From Archilochus colubris (lineage: Eukaryota > Chordata > Aves > Apodiformes > Trochilidae), in the NCBI GenBank assembly GCA_023079485.1, contig CM041092.1:759627-823626 (forward strand): 64,000 nt of DNA. The letters are read 5' to 3'. The notes below the pieces were generated by a model, which searched no databases, was not told the origin of the DNA, and worked only from the letters and a program-made list of their open reading frames with translations. A program made the position numbers and the translations under genes. This document shows positions 37,820 to 49,302 of the stretch, in pieces; position 1 is the stretch's first letter, and each line of letters begins with the position of its first letter.

Positions 37820-39177
37820 GCAGAGTTGCCATGGGCCCGGGGCAGCTCTGCTCAGGCAGCTGATGAGCAGACATTTAATGAGTATTCAGACCCCCTTTTT
37901 GGGCAGAGCTCCCCCCTCCCCCAAATCTTTCAACGCCCTGGTCCAGTGGATTACACTTGAAACAGGCGACTGAAGATTGATGAGCAGTTTTATGAGGGAT
38001 TTCCTACTTGAAAATAAATGTGAAGTTCATCAGAGTTTTCAATACTAAGCACTGCACTTTACTGCCTTTGATCTCGGTGTTGTGACTACTACAAAGAAAT
38101 AAAACCTTATCTTACCTTTTCCAGCATCTACTGCAGAAGACCTCAATAATGCATAAGAACATCTGGAAGTGCGGTAATTTCAGCTACCAGAGATAAGAAT
38201 TGACACAAAACAGGTAAACCCTACAAAGTCATCGTGTTGAAATGAGCTGATTAAGGTCTGGGAACATAAAACATCGTGTGCAGTGTTTGCATGCTTGCTA
38301 CATCTCCCCATTTTATATATATAAAAAAGGAGTGCCAATTATTTAATATTTTTTTTTTTCTCTTTTTTTTTTTTTTTTATTTTCCAGCAGGTTTAATAGG
38401 TTGATTAGCTGGCAGCTATATTATATCTTTACATAAAGAGACAGAAGTGACTGCAAATCTCTTGCCATATATATCTATTCCGAGTTAGCTGGGAGTGCAT
38501 GGAAAATACAGGGGCATAGTAAACAGGGTTTGAAATGACAATTTTTTACTGGTTGCAAGTGCTAATTGCTAGTTTCTCAAGGGTATAGAATTAATCACCT
38601 GCTAGATTTACAGTCTCTAGGTTGAGACCTGAGGATGGAGGCAATAAGAAAAGCTCTTGAGGGACATATCATATGGTGAGTCTAAATATCAGTCTCTATG
38701 CATATGTAAATTGGCAACAAAGTTTTTTCAAAGCTCAAGTATGCTAATTTCAAAGAGGCAGGACTAAAGCTAGCTTTTAGCAGCTGTTTAACGTCTGCCT
38801 GTGGGTGGTAGAGAGAGCTTAAAATACAAGCAAACAGTGGTGCATAAGTAATTAAGCAGCATTTTGCCGGGCATAAATAATTCTGTTTATATTGCTCTTT
38901 GAAGAGTATGGAATACAAAATAACAGATCAAGTGCAGGTTTGGTCACCAGAGGTTACCTGCTCTTCCTCCTTACCCTGCCTTTCGGTTTCGGGGTTTTTG
39001 GGGCAGAATCCAATGGGGGTCAGTGCTGTGCTCTGGCATTTCTGTGCTAAACAACTTCATCTGCCCTACTGCTAAACAAACCCTTAAAGTTTTTAAGGTT
39101 TTGTATGAACAGCTCCACAGCTCCTCCGAAAGAATTCTGCTGAATTCAGCTTCCCTTCTGCTCTGGGGGGCCTGAGA
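37820..39177. other. non-coding stretch, AT-rich
   Basis: No gene or transposon is recognised. A 16-base palindrome TTTTATATATATAAAA lies at 38311-38326 and a T-rich run at about 38346-38382. The 38380-38900 part is unique AT-rich DNA, similar in look to the possible conserved blocks. Confidence 0.5.
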
Positions 39178-39234
39178 TGGACATTTAAGGACATTTATGG
39201 ACATTTAAGGACATTTATGGACATTTATGGACAT
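39178..39234. repeat. 10-bp tandem repeat, about 5.5 copies
   Basis: The unit GGACATTTAW repeats with an exact 10-base period, alternating AA and AT endings. Confidence 0.93.
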
Positions 39235-39948
39235 GTCTCTGTTCCTAGAGCTCTGCACTTCCCCTGCATCAGACGAAGTTGATAAAATTCTGCTCCGTGT
39301 GCTGTGCTGCTAAATTGCAAAAATCAGTGAGTCAGCTCGACACTTTTCAAGGTCATAAGGCTGTTGATAATCCTTAAAACAAAACAGCCTGACTTTAGCA
39401 GCTGTTATAATTTAAATTATTGCATGCATTAAGGTAATAAGATAGTTTCCTGTGTGGTATTCTCCTAACCCAAAGAGTTACTGAACACAAGATGGGTACT
39501 TTGAGAGCTGCTTGGAACGAGCAGAACTGACTACAGGCTTGAAAAACTAAGCAGAGAGCTTTTAAAGATATCTCATTTGATTCAGTAAAGACCTTGAAAT
39601 TAATCGTGAGGAAGATGAAAGATGTAACATGATTTGGAAACATCTAGTCTGGAAAAAAAAAGGATTATAAGTACTAGCTGTGATAAGAGTCAGGATTTTA
39701 AAACTTGGTTTTTGATTAAATGCTGATGGTTTAAAGAATTAGCAGTCGAGGGAAGGGGAGGGTAGCAGAGGCAACCCTCCGTGGTGTTGCTAGAGCAAAA
39801 ACTGCTGCAAACAAACAAACAAACAAACAAACCCTGCAATCAAACAAACCAACAGCACTGCAAAGGATGCTGTGGGTTGGCAGCACTGCTCCCAGCCTGC
39901 TGGCCTCTGGGAGGCTGAGCCCAGGGGAGAGGAGAGGAACACAAATCC
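39235..39948. other. non-coding stretch
   Basis: This is unique sequence with an (AAAC)n run at 39808-39833, plus a second short AAAC piece near 39840. No gene is recognised. Confidence 0.5.
39808..39833. repeat. (AAAC)n microsatellite
   Basis: About six AAAC units occur in a row. It is one of two A/C-rich runs on the + strand, the opposite orientation to the long G/T tracts. Confidence 0.88.
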
Positions 39949-40055
39949 CCTGCAGAAGGGTTTGTGTTGGGGGATGTGTCCTGCAGAAGGGTTTGTGTTG
40001 GGAGATGTGTCCTGCAGAAGGGTTTGTGTTGGGAGATGTGTCCTGCAGAAGGTTT
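39949..40055. repeat. 31-bp minisatellite, about 3.4 copies
   Basis: CCTGCAGAAGG starts at 39949, 39980, 40011 and 40042, an exact 31-base period. The copies are nearly identical, with one G/A change in the GGGRGATGTGT part. The period is not a multiple of three, so each copy is read in a different frame, which explains Cys-rich look-alike peptides in all three + frames. Confidence 0.95.
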
Positions 40056-42364
40056 TCATGCCCACAGCCTGATTGATGCCATGGCTGAGCTGTGCCCAGG
40101 AGGGCTGGTGTGGGCAGAGCCAGGAGCCTGCTCTGTCCCCTTGGGTTTTGTCATTCCCAGATTTCCTAGGAAGTTCAGTTGAGAGGATTTGTGTGGGGCC
40201 AGAGCAGGGCTGGGGGCTGACTGGTGTCATGTTCCTTTCCCACCTTCTTGCTCAGAACCCTGGGTTTGCTTTTCTGAGCCCTGGCAAGACATCCTGGCCA
40301 CCAGGTTCTTGTAATTCAGCTGCCCTCTCTCTTTTTTTTTTTTTTTTTTTTCTTTCTTTCTTCTTTTCTTCTCCCCTTAGAATCTCCTCACCTATTTCTT
40401 TTAGTTTAATTATTCATTTCCTAATTCCCTTGCCTCTCCCTGCAGAACTCTCCTGGCAATTTGTCATTGTGGCTGAGCAACCTGGCAGCGTGGGGCAGGG
40501 CACTGAGACTGCTTTGGGGGAAGGGTTCTGTGAGCCCAGGCAGCACCACAGCCCCTTACAGAGCCCAGCCTGAGCATGGCCACACTCAGGGTTACACAAA
40601 CACCACTTTACAAGCACCCCACACCAGCTAGAAGTGGCACGAAGAGTTTGTAGATGCTGCATCTGTGCCTGGAGCTGTGGCTGCCTGGTTCAGAACAGGG
40701 ACCATTGTGGGACATCCCATAAAATGAGCATCAGAAGAAGGGTTCTGTCTGGTCATGAGGACCAGTGGTGCTGAAAGAGGAGATGAACTGGAAACACCGG
40801 TAGATAAATTATTCCAGGTTGTGTTCTGGTGTCAGGGGGTGGCTGTGACACTGTGGGTAGAGGCAGGAGAAAGCCTGAAAAATGGGCAATGTTCCCTGCA
40901 GAACCAGAATGAAGCAGCCTGGGGAAATAGAGGTGTGGATGGTCCTGGAGAGGCTGGAGACAACGAGGCAAGATGGTTCTTGCTTGTTTAACTCCTGCAG
41001 GAGAAGCCTCTTTGCTGCTTGGGTTACAGGTATCATTTCATGCCCCTTTAACAAAAGTTTCTTCTTTCTTGCCTATAAATACAACTTGTTCAGGCTCTTT
41101 TCCTCTCTGAACCTCTGCCACCTGCTCTGGGAAGCAGTCCCTGTCCCACCTCCCAGGTGGAGAGAGCAGGTTTTCAGGTGTCCCTCCCTTTTGGTGGTCA
41201 GGATCCAGAGAGCAGGAGCTGGGATGAGCAATTGAGGTATTTTTCATTTTGTGGCTATGTGGTCAGAGGAAGAGGTGATGAATGTGTTCACATTTCATTT
41301 GTGAATTGACAAGGAGTTGGTCACCACCTTCAGTCTCCCCTCCAACAACCCAGCAGATACTTATTTCCCCCCCCAGATATTGCTCTTTGGGGTTTTGGGT
41401 TATTTTTTTCCCCTTTTTTGTTTCTGTTCTCTTGGCCACACATGCAGGACCTGTCTGTCTGACTCTCTGTCCCCCTTGATGTGGCTCTGGTGATGTTTGG
41501 AAAGCTTCTCCATGGCTGGGTGGGTTGGGGGTGGCTCCTCAAGCCCTCCCCATGGCCAAACCCCAACCAACTCCCACCAGGCTGTGCTCACCTGGGACAG
41601 GTATTTAGTGATCTCCTTAGTGATTTTCCTTGTTAAGCCATGGAATTGATAGTGAATATAATTCCTGCTCTCAGACAGCAATAAGAACCAAAGTAAGAGG
41701 GAAAAAAAAACCCAACAGAAAAGAAAAGAAATGGAATTTTTAGCCAAACTGCTAGTTACTGGAATAAGAGAACTCCTGCAGAAACATTTGCTATAATCAG
41801 ACTTCTTGCCAGATTTATGTCCCAGGCTTTTCCTTCTACACCAGTTTGGGGATCTCAGAGAACTTCTGGGTGTTTTTCACTGACACAGTAAAACCCCGTT
41901 TGCAGGGCAGCTTTCCTGGGGGAATTCCAGCTCCCATTCCTGCCCCTGGGGGCACCTTTCCTGACCCCTGTGCTCTCCCCCCCGGCTGCCTCTGGCTTCC
42001 TCCAGGATTCCTGCCTCAGCTTATCTGGGAGTGGAAGGCTCCTCTGGTGCTGAGGACAACAGTGCAGCTCTGGAATCCTACATGTTAATAGTATATCTGG
42101 AGAACAACATCCTCTATTGATTTTTCATTTTATTTTGTTTTTCCTCGGGGCTTTTTTATTGGTATGATTATGTGAGTTTTCTTCCACCTGCTACCAGGGA
42201 CTTTTTTTTTCATCTTATAGGCACCGATTTACATAAAACCTAAAAGCAAGAGATAATAACAAATATTTGGCTATTTCATGAATTCTAAAATTGTTTTCAT
42301 TATCACAGTGAAATATTTTTGCACAGCCTTTATTTCCTGCTGTATTTTTTTACTATTATCCTCG

Positions 42365-42368
<4 letters not shown>
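40056..42368. other. non-coding stretch, no gene seen
   Basis: A T/C-rich tract occupies about 40327-40379. The longest frame, 166 codons (40073-40573), runs through that tract and has no domain. No mobile element is recognised. Confidence 0.5.
40327..40379 (+). repeat. T/C-rich tract
   Basis: A T run of about 20 is followed by CTTT and CTTCTTTT units, all pyrimidine on the + strand for about 50 bases. Confidence 0.85.

Positions 42369-42396
<28 letters not shown>
42369..42396. repeat. A28 homopolymer
   Basis: There are about 28 uninterrupted A residues. I looked for a retrocopy upstream (poly-A signal, flanking duplication) and found none that convinced me. Confidence 0.9.
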
Positions 42397-42399
<3 letters not shown>

Positions 42400-43194
42400 A
42401 TTTTCCTATTTCTCTTCTTTTGACCAGTATTTTACATGGGTTTGAACATAAATGCTTCACAAGGAAAGCAATCCCATTAACAGCAGGTAATCCACTGCCA
42501 GCGCTGCAATGCTCTGTTATTAAAAACAATATCCAGGAAGGTACCAGTCCAATTAGCTTCCACCAATCCTAGAAAGATTTCTTTCAGCTCCAAGAAACTT
42601 GCACATTATATGAAAAAAGCCCCAGCCCTCTTCAGCTGTCAGAATTCAGCCGTGGCAGAATTCAGCTCTGTTCTCAAGAGCTTCCCTGTCCCAGGAGTGC
42701 AAAGACAATAGTGCACTCTATAGAGAGCCAATAAATCAATTAGCTCGAACAGCCAGCGTTCAGGAAATGCATTTATTCTCTTCAATGAAAACACAGTTTT
42801 TACTTGTAGCCATACTTCATACTGTTAAGGTCAATTTTTCATGTGGAAATTAAATCCGGTGGATGAAAAAGCGCTGGGACATTCCAGAAAGCGGCGAGGG
42901 CTGCTCTGCTGATGGGGGATCTCAAGTTTGTTTTATTTGTAATTATCCTGCTTTAGAGTAATTGAGATTCTAAACAGTGGCTAATAGCCTGGCTGTCTCA
43001 AATTGCTCCTGCCCGAGCGTTACCTTTCCAAAACTAAGTGAGCTTTTCAATTGCAGCACAACTACCAAAGCTGGGTCATTTCAGAACAATTAATTGAGAG
43101 AGGTGATTAATAGCTTAATAATGGGCTTCCTGGGAGCGCAGCGCTCTCTGCCTCAGCCTGGGGTGGCTGCAGAGCAGGGACCAGACCCGGAGCT
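42397..43194. other. non-coding stretch
   Basis: This is unique sequence with no open frame of note. CpG sites increase from about 42860 towards the following tandem array. No element is recognised. Confidence 0.45.
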
Positions 43195-43380
43195 CAGCCC
43201 CTCACTCCCGGCTCTGGGAAACGGTACCAGCGGTACCGGTACCGCTGGTACTGCAGGCTCAGCTCCGCACTCCCGGCTCTGGGAAACGGTATCAGCGGTA
43301 CCGGTACCGCTGGTACTGCAGGCTCAGCCCCTGACTCCCGGCTCTGGGAAAGGGTACCAGCGGTACTGGTACCGCTGCCC
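43195..43380. repeat. 65-bp tandem repeat with palindromic core
   Basis: The landmark ACTCCCGGCTCTGGGAAA recurs with a 65-base period (landmark starts 43204, 43269 and 43334), giving almost three copies. Each copy contains a GTACCAGC...GCTGGTAC core centred on GGTACCGGTACC. In copy one it is a perfect 28-base palindrome (43224-43251). Copy two has one change (43289-43316), and copy three is degraded. The array is rich in CpG and KpnI-like GGTACC sites. A 65-base period is not codon-sized, so it is not a coding repeat. Confidence 0.93.
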
Positions 43381-45402
43381 AGCTGGAGGCATCGGGAGGA
43401 GAGGCCCAAGGAATGGATCAAGGCAAGGAGCCCAGAGGAGGGGGAACCAGAACTTCCACTCCTCTGCTCCAGAGGTGTCCAGCATCCTGGGTCTGAGGGG
43501 AGTCCATGAGCTCTGCTCAGGGTGGGGAGGGAAGAAGTAGAGGAAAGGAAGATGTCAAGGGTAAGGAGCAAGTTTATTATCAGTGGTCCTAAATTCTTCA
43601 CATGAAACCCATCAGCTCAAAAAAAAAAAAAAAAAAAAGAGGAGCAGGAGGGATTTGTGCTGGAACTGCTGCCACTGATCCTTTGCTTTCAGATTTTGTA
43701 CTGGTGAGTGTGATGGTTTTGATTTTTCCTCACCCATGAGCAGAGGTGCAGTGCCCAGCTCCATCAGTTTGTCCCTGTGGATGCTTGGAGGTGCTGCAGG
43801 GGTGGCTGCACAGCTGGAAAAGGGGTGGGGGGCTTGCAGGTGTCAGACAACATCCCCCCTCTGAGGCTGACCTCAGGGGCACTTCTGAAGTTATAAACCC
43901 TGCACATTGTTTAAATAGCTCTGCCCAGGTTATGATCTGCTGCTGTGTTTAACATTCCCAGACCAGAGGGCAAGCTTGGGCAATTCAGAAATCTTTTTAA
44001 GGAGGCACAGTCATGCAATGCATAGAGGACAAAAAAGTTCTTTACAGCTGTTGTCCTCAAACATTTGCTGACCCTTTGCATCTTGCATGTCCACAGAGCT
44101 CAGTTTCTCCCTCAGAGATGTGGGTGTTTGTGCCAGATGTGCTGCTCACAGGCACAACAGCCCAGAGCCTCCCAGCACCTCTGCCCGGGGTGCTCAGGGT
44201 GTGGAGAAGCTGATGGAGCTGAGAGGAACCTGGGCCCCTTCTTGTGCCCATGGGGAGACCTGGAGAAGGTTCTGGTCCTGCAGCACTGGCTGAGAAGGAC
44301 CCAAGGCTGTGCTGGGTGCTATAGGATGGGTAGAAGTTCAGATAAACTTCATTTTAAAGCTCACTGGTCCATTCATTCCCACCCATGAACGAATCCTGGG
44401 CTGCAGTAATTAGCTGTAATTACCAGTTGGCTGGAGTAGAGGTGGAACTCAGAGTTCAGGCTGAGACTTTGGCATTTTCCATAGGCAAAGCAACACCTTC
44501 AGCATGTGAGGAGCAGCAGGTGCCTCTGCCTGGGCTTTCATACTGGATATCAGTGAAAAGATCCTGAAAAGTTCCCAGGAAAAGCAATTTCAGCTGCCTG
44601 GCAGTGCCGTGGGGCAACAGCCTCAGGTGGTGAGCTGGCCATGGGCAGGAGCAGAAAAGCCACGTTGTGCACCAGCGGTACTTGGGTGAGGTTCAGGAGC
44701 ACTCTGGTGGCAGAGGGCAGGAGGAAACAACAATCTGGGAGCCCCAGTGAGGATGGGGGAAGCTGTGCTGGAAGCTGAGCACACCCGGAGCACAGGAGCC
44801 CTGCAGCAGGGAGCTGGGCTGGGAAGGGATGGAGCCAATCTCTGGGGCTGTGCTTGACCACATGCTGAGCTTCCCCAGGCTCGGGTCAATAATGAACACA
44901 TTTATTCTCTCCTTTTTTTTGTCTGAGAAGTCCATCAGAGAGAGTGAATGGAGGTAAATAGAACAGGGTTCTGAAAAGGAAGCAGAAAATAAGATTTTTA
45001 TTGTAGCATTTGCATAATAGTCATCCTGGAAAATTGCTCAGAGATAATAGGAGGAGGAGATGGGGCTGAGGAGGTGAAGTAGGAGGACAGTCAGTTTTTA
45101 GTCATGTTAGAAGCAGTGATGCTTTCTTCTCTCTTCGAGACAAGGAGAAGTACTCCTCATGTGAAGGGCAGAGTTTACCACAAGGCTACGAGAGAGCCGA
45201 GCTGAGTGCCCTGTGAGGAGCTGGGGAGCAGGGACTGCAGCCCTGGGCAGGAGCTCAGGGGTAGCACTGCACAAAAACTCCTTCAAAAACTCTGACAAAC
45301 CTCCTGGTGCTTGGGCCTTGGCTTTGGGATGCTGGAGATGCCCCCAGCTTACAGAAGGAATGAAATTCACTGGCATTTGCTGCTGAGGAAAGGTGTGACC
45401 CC
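43381..45402. other. non-coding stretch, no gene seen
   Basis: An A run of about 20 bases lies at 43619-43638. Frames are up to 107 codons on both strands with no domain. No mobile element is recognised. Confidence 0.5.
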
Positions 45403-45452
45403 CCCAGTTCCCAGTACCCAGTTCCCAGTTCCCAACACCCAGTACCAGTTCT
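45403..45452. repeat. CCCAGTT-type short tandem repeat
   Basis: CCCAGTTC and CCCAGTACC units of 7-8 bases recur about six times with irregular spacing. Confidence 0.7.
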
Positions 45453-45734
45453 GTCAGGTGTGGGTGTGGGCTGGAGCTGGTGCTGGGTCTCATGTGTCCC
45501 AGCATCTCCAGAACAGGGCCCAAAGCAGGGGTTGTGTGCTGGTGCCAGCAGGGTTCCCTGGGCACTGGGGGGTCAGGGGGGTCTGGGTGGGTCAGGGATG
45601 GGGTGTGGAGGTTTGGTGGGCAAGGAACAAGGGACTTACTGAGCTCAAGACATGGTAATAATGATGGTGTAATAATGATGGTCTACTGGGCAGCTGGCCT
45701 CCAGGTTTTGGTTTGTTCAAAACAGCCTCAGTTG
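45453..45734. other. non-coding stretch
   Basis: G-rich unique sequence with overlapping frames only. A short ATAATGATGGT duplication lies near 45657-45681. Confidence 0.45.
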
Positions 45735-45878
45735 ATCTTTTTTCCCTTTTTTTTTTGTTCATTTTTTGGTTTTTGTGGGGTTTTTCGGGGGTGTTTTTTT
45801 GTGTGTGGTTTTTTGTTTGGTTGGGTTTTTTTTTTGTTGTTGGTTGGTTGGTTTTTGTGGATTTTTTTTTTTTTTTTG
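45735..45878 (+). repeat. G/T-only low-complexity tract
   Basis: About 140 bases are almost all T and G (GGTTTTT, GTTGGTTGG and long T runs), with only a few C or A. The Phe/Val/Gly/Trp-rich frames on + and Lys/Pro/Asn/Gln-rich frames on - are by-products. Confidence 0.87.
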
Positions 45879-48800
45879 CATTTTCTGTGTGCTTCCCAGC
45901 AGTGCAGTGGCTGAGCACACGTGGGCTCATCCCTCTGGGATGTGCAGCAGCCCAGGGAGCCAGAGCCCTTCCTTCTCTCCTTGCCTTACAGGCAAATGTC
46001 TCCACCTGTACCGACTGCTTTTGAGGCTGTCATTTACATATTCTTTTCTTTTCTTTGTGTGTTTTTTGTTTCACCCTATTATTGTAATGTCAGCAAAGAA
46101 GATGATTTAGAGAGGATTAACTAATTTTTGCAGCTTTTCATTGTTAGCAAATTCATCAAGCATCTGAAGTTTCCTTAGTTTTCCAACAGAAGTGGTTAAT
46201 TGATGCAAAAATCTGAGAATTAAATACAACTGTAATGAGTATCCCCAGCGAAACTGATAGAGACCTGCTTGTTTGTTTTATGCTGATTTTTTGAGAACAT
46301 TGTAAGGTTTGGAAAGAATTTAAATTTATGCTTGAAATGTATTGATTAGTAAGACTTAATTTTTCTTTAGCTCTCTCTGATAGTGTTGTAAATATTTTCA
46401 TTTGTTACGCATAACAAAATATACATTAATCTGTCAGAATATAAATGGTTTTCTTCTGGCCAATATGGCTTGAGGGATTTATTCCAAGTCAGCTGTGTTA
46501 CTGTGTGCCCTCAGGATGTATAATATATATTTTAAGGGAACGTGGATTACTGTAAGACACTTATATTATTTGTGTGATTAATATTAGTGTTACAATGACT
46601 GAGGTCCTCTGGTCTTACTTTGCTCTTATAGTGACTTAATCATTTCTCACAACAGTGAAGTCATCTTAATAAAACATTCTGGGCAGTAGTTTGTTTTTGC
46701 TCAGATATGACAAATGCAGCTGCAGCAAGATGTGATTTTTTTGTTACTAAATATATGGTATCATGGATTTATTTTACTGTAAGACATGTACATGATATCA
46801 TTATGGAGCAGAGGGAAATTTGAATTCCAGCCCATTTCTCCTCACTTGGGTGGGACTGGAAGGAAGACCAGGGTGAAATAATATATTTCAAAAGTTCATT
46901 TCTCAGCACAAGCAACCTATTCCTGAAGTTCTGGATGTGGAATTCACAGCCTGGAAAAGGTCAGCCCTGCAGAGGCAGATCTCAAGTTCCATGTGTGCAA
47001 AACCTTGGTCCCCACATCCCCAGGGCACAGCACCCCATCCCCCAGCACCACAGCTCCTCTTCCTGCAGCCAGAACTTGGGGTCCCTCTGTGCTGGGGCAC
47101 CCATCCTCCTCCTGCTGGGGTCCAGTTTGGGCACTGGGATCAGTGGTGGGATGGAGATGAAGGCCAACCCTTCCCCCCTGCTCTGCTCCTTCCTCTCCCA
47201 GCCTGGCCCTGGGGAGGGGAGAGATCCCAGCTCCTGGAGGATGAGCTTGGGGATGACACCTCCCACGGGACATTGGGGTCCTTGCCACGGGGTGAGAGGC
47301 AGGCGAGGGGCAGGATTTGTCCCCTGCCCTTCCCAGGGTGTGACATGGCTGCTGCAGTGCTGGGCTGAAGCTATTGTTGCCTGACTGCCCCCAAAGCCTG
47401 AGTGGCCACATCCTAAAGGAGCTGGCTGGGAGCATCTCTGGGGCTTGCACTGGGAGCTCCTGCCCCCTGCTCTGCCCAGGGAAGCACAGGGAGTTTCCTT
47501 CCCTTGGTGAGCCCTTGTGCAGGGGTTTAACCAGCCTGTGGGTATCTTCACTGCCACAAGACCAAAGGCTGGCCTGGTACTCTTCCACTTCTTTAAATTT
47601 TTCCTGTTAATAAGATGTATTACACCCCCCCCCACCCCAGGGTGCCTGCTTTGCAGTGATGGGCATTACTGTGCACCAAAACAAGCAGTGAGCCACATGT
47701 ACCATGTGTTGGAAATGCTCAGCTCAATAAATTCCTCCCTGAGCAGGGGCTCTGTAGCCTTCCTGCATGCCCCATCCCTCAGGAAAATCTGCCCAGATAA
47801 ATGCCCTGTGCCCAGGCTCCAGGCTCAGGCAGGAGCCCCCAGCAGCAGCATCCCCAGAGGGAGAGGCACCCAACCCATGGGTGGCAGAGGTGGTCAGGTG
47901 CATCAGTATCACCCCAAAAATCTGCCCCGTGCCCTGGTGGGGCCCTGGCTGCACCCCCTGACATCCCTGGGACCTGCTGGGGCAGCCAGGAGAGGGCTCA
48001 GCAAAGCTCTGGTAGCATCCTGCTGGATCCTGCTGAACCAGGGGGCTGGAGGAGGAACCCCAGGGGCAGGCTGGGCACCTGGCCTGGCAGAGATGTGGAG
48101 TGGGGTTTATGGCTTAAAAGTACAGAAAATGCTCGTGCTCCCTGTGAAAGTTGGTTGTCCTCAGTGCAAAAAAGAATGATGTTGGTAATTACAATAAATT
48201 CAGCTAGGATACGGTGGACAAGAGCTTTAAAAACTTCAGAAACATCAATTAAAGCCCAAGTTCTCTGCAATAAGCATCAAAAATTGATAAAAAACTCAAA
48301 TTTAGGTTTTTAGATTTAGTGTTTAAATCAATCAACTGCAAACAAGATTTAATTAAAGAATATTATTTCAAAGTGTAATTACCTACTGGGATTAGAATGA
48401 ACCTCTATTGCCCATAATGTTCTCCTACTGTGATCCCACACTGAAAAATGTTGAGTTTTAGATTAATATGCATCTTGTAAGTACAAGTCCTAATCTCAAT
48501 CTTAAAGGACATTTAAAACACACTTGGAACCTTCTATGCAATCAAGCACAGTGTGACTACAATGTCCACCATGCTAAATTTGTGATTACATTTTTTATGT
48601 GCATGATTTAAATCGCTTTAGCAGCCGTCCAGGGAGCATTTTACCCTGCATATTAATTACACAAAGGCTTTGTCATGTGAGGGTCTCAGTGGTCATGGTC
48701 TGTAATCCAGCTCATTTGAACTGTGAGTAGAGTTTCTGGGCATGCTGTGCACATCAAGCTCAGCTTTAAAGCTCCAACGTGTGGCCCTGGGTAACAGGTA

Positions 48801-49130
48801 TGGGTCCTGCTTAAGGACTGAATGCCATTTATTTGGTGACATCTGCAGACTAAGGGCTTAAAAATCACGACAGCAAAAGCAGGCTCAGAAAACTCCTGCA
48901 AATGCACCCAAGGGCAGGGGCTGGGGGGTTCCAGCATCCCAGGAGCTCCAAAAAGCCAAATCCCTCCTGGAAAGCAGCCCTCATTCTGACTCCCATGCAC
49001 ACTGCTGGGATTCTGTGGATCCTAAACACTGGTACTTAAGGCTACTTTGTACTTAGCATTTTTCATCTGTTTACTTCCTTTTCATCTGGATAACCTTTCC
49101 TCTTAAAAAAGATATATATATATTCTAGGT
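45879..49130. other. non-coding stretch, no gene seen
   Basis: The 46030-46800 and 48180-48660 parts are AT-rich and unique, with few open frames. The 46930-48100 part is GC-rich and stop-poor, giving frames of 214, 217 and 220 codons in overlapping registers on both strands. None has a domain, and their coexistence argues for composition rather than coding. A short TA run lies near 49110-49124. Confidence 0.5.
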
Positions 49131-49241
49131 TGTTTGTTTTGGTGTGGGTTTTTTGGGTTTTTTGTGTGTGTTTTTTGGGGTTTTTTTTGTTTGTTTTTGT
49201 TTTGGTTGTGTTTTTGGTTTTTTGTTTGTTTGGTTTTTTTT

Positions 49242-49277
<36 letters not shown>

Positions 49278-49302
49278 TTTGGTTGTTTTTTTGTTTTGTT
49301 TT
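49131..49302 (+). repeat. G/T-only low-complexity tract
   Basis: About 170 bases are G and T only, ending in a long T run (about 49238-49276). It is the longest of the four large G/T tracts. Confidence 0.9.

Noticed and set aside
37235..37960. 241-codon Pro/Phe/Leu/Ser-rich frame (+) and 182-codon Lys/Gly/Glu-rich frame (-)
   Set aside because: Both are direct translations of the pure polypyrimidine tract, where stop codons cannot easily occur.
39949..40055. CRISPR-like direct repeats
   Set aside because: The 31-base units are contiguous, with no unique spacers between repeats, in a vertebrate genome. This is a minisatellite.
42120..42396. Processed pseudogene ending in the A28 run
   Set aside because: No poly-A signal at the right distance, no flanking target duplication and no recognisable coding sequence upstream. 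The A runs at 33.1 and 43.6 kb were rejected for the same reasons.
43094..43540. 148-codon frame with Gly/Thr-rich repeats
   Set aside because: It comes from the 65-bp palindromic array. The repeat is not codon-sized, so the peptide pattern changes in each copy.
45592..46110. Phe/Val/Gly-rich + frames and Lys/Gln/Pro-rich - frames around the G/T tract
   Set aside because: They are translation of G/T-only low-complexity DNA. The same applies at 35.4, 49.1 and 50.5 kb.
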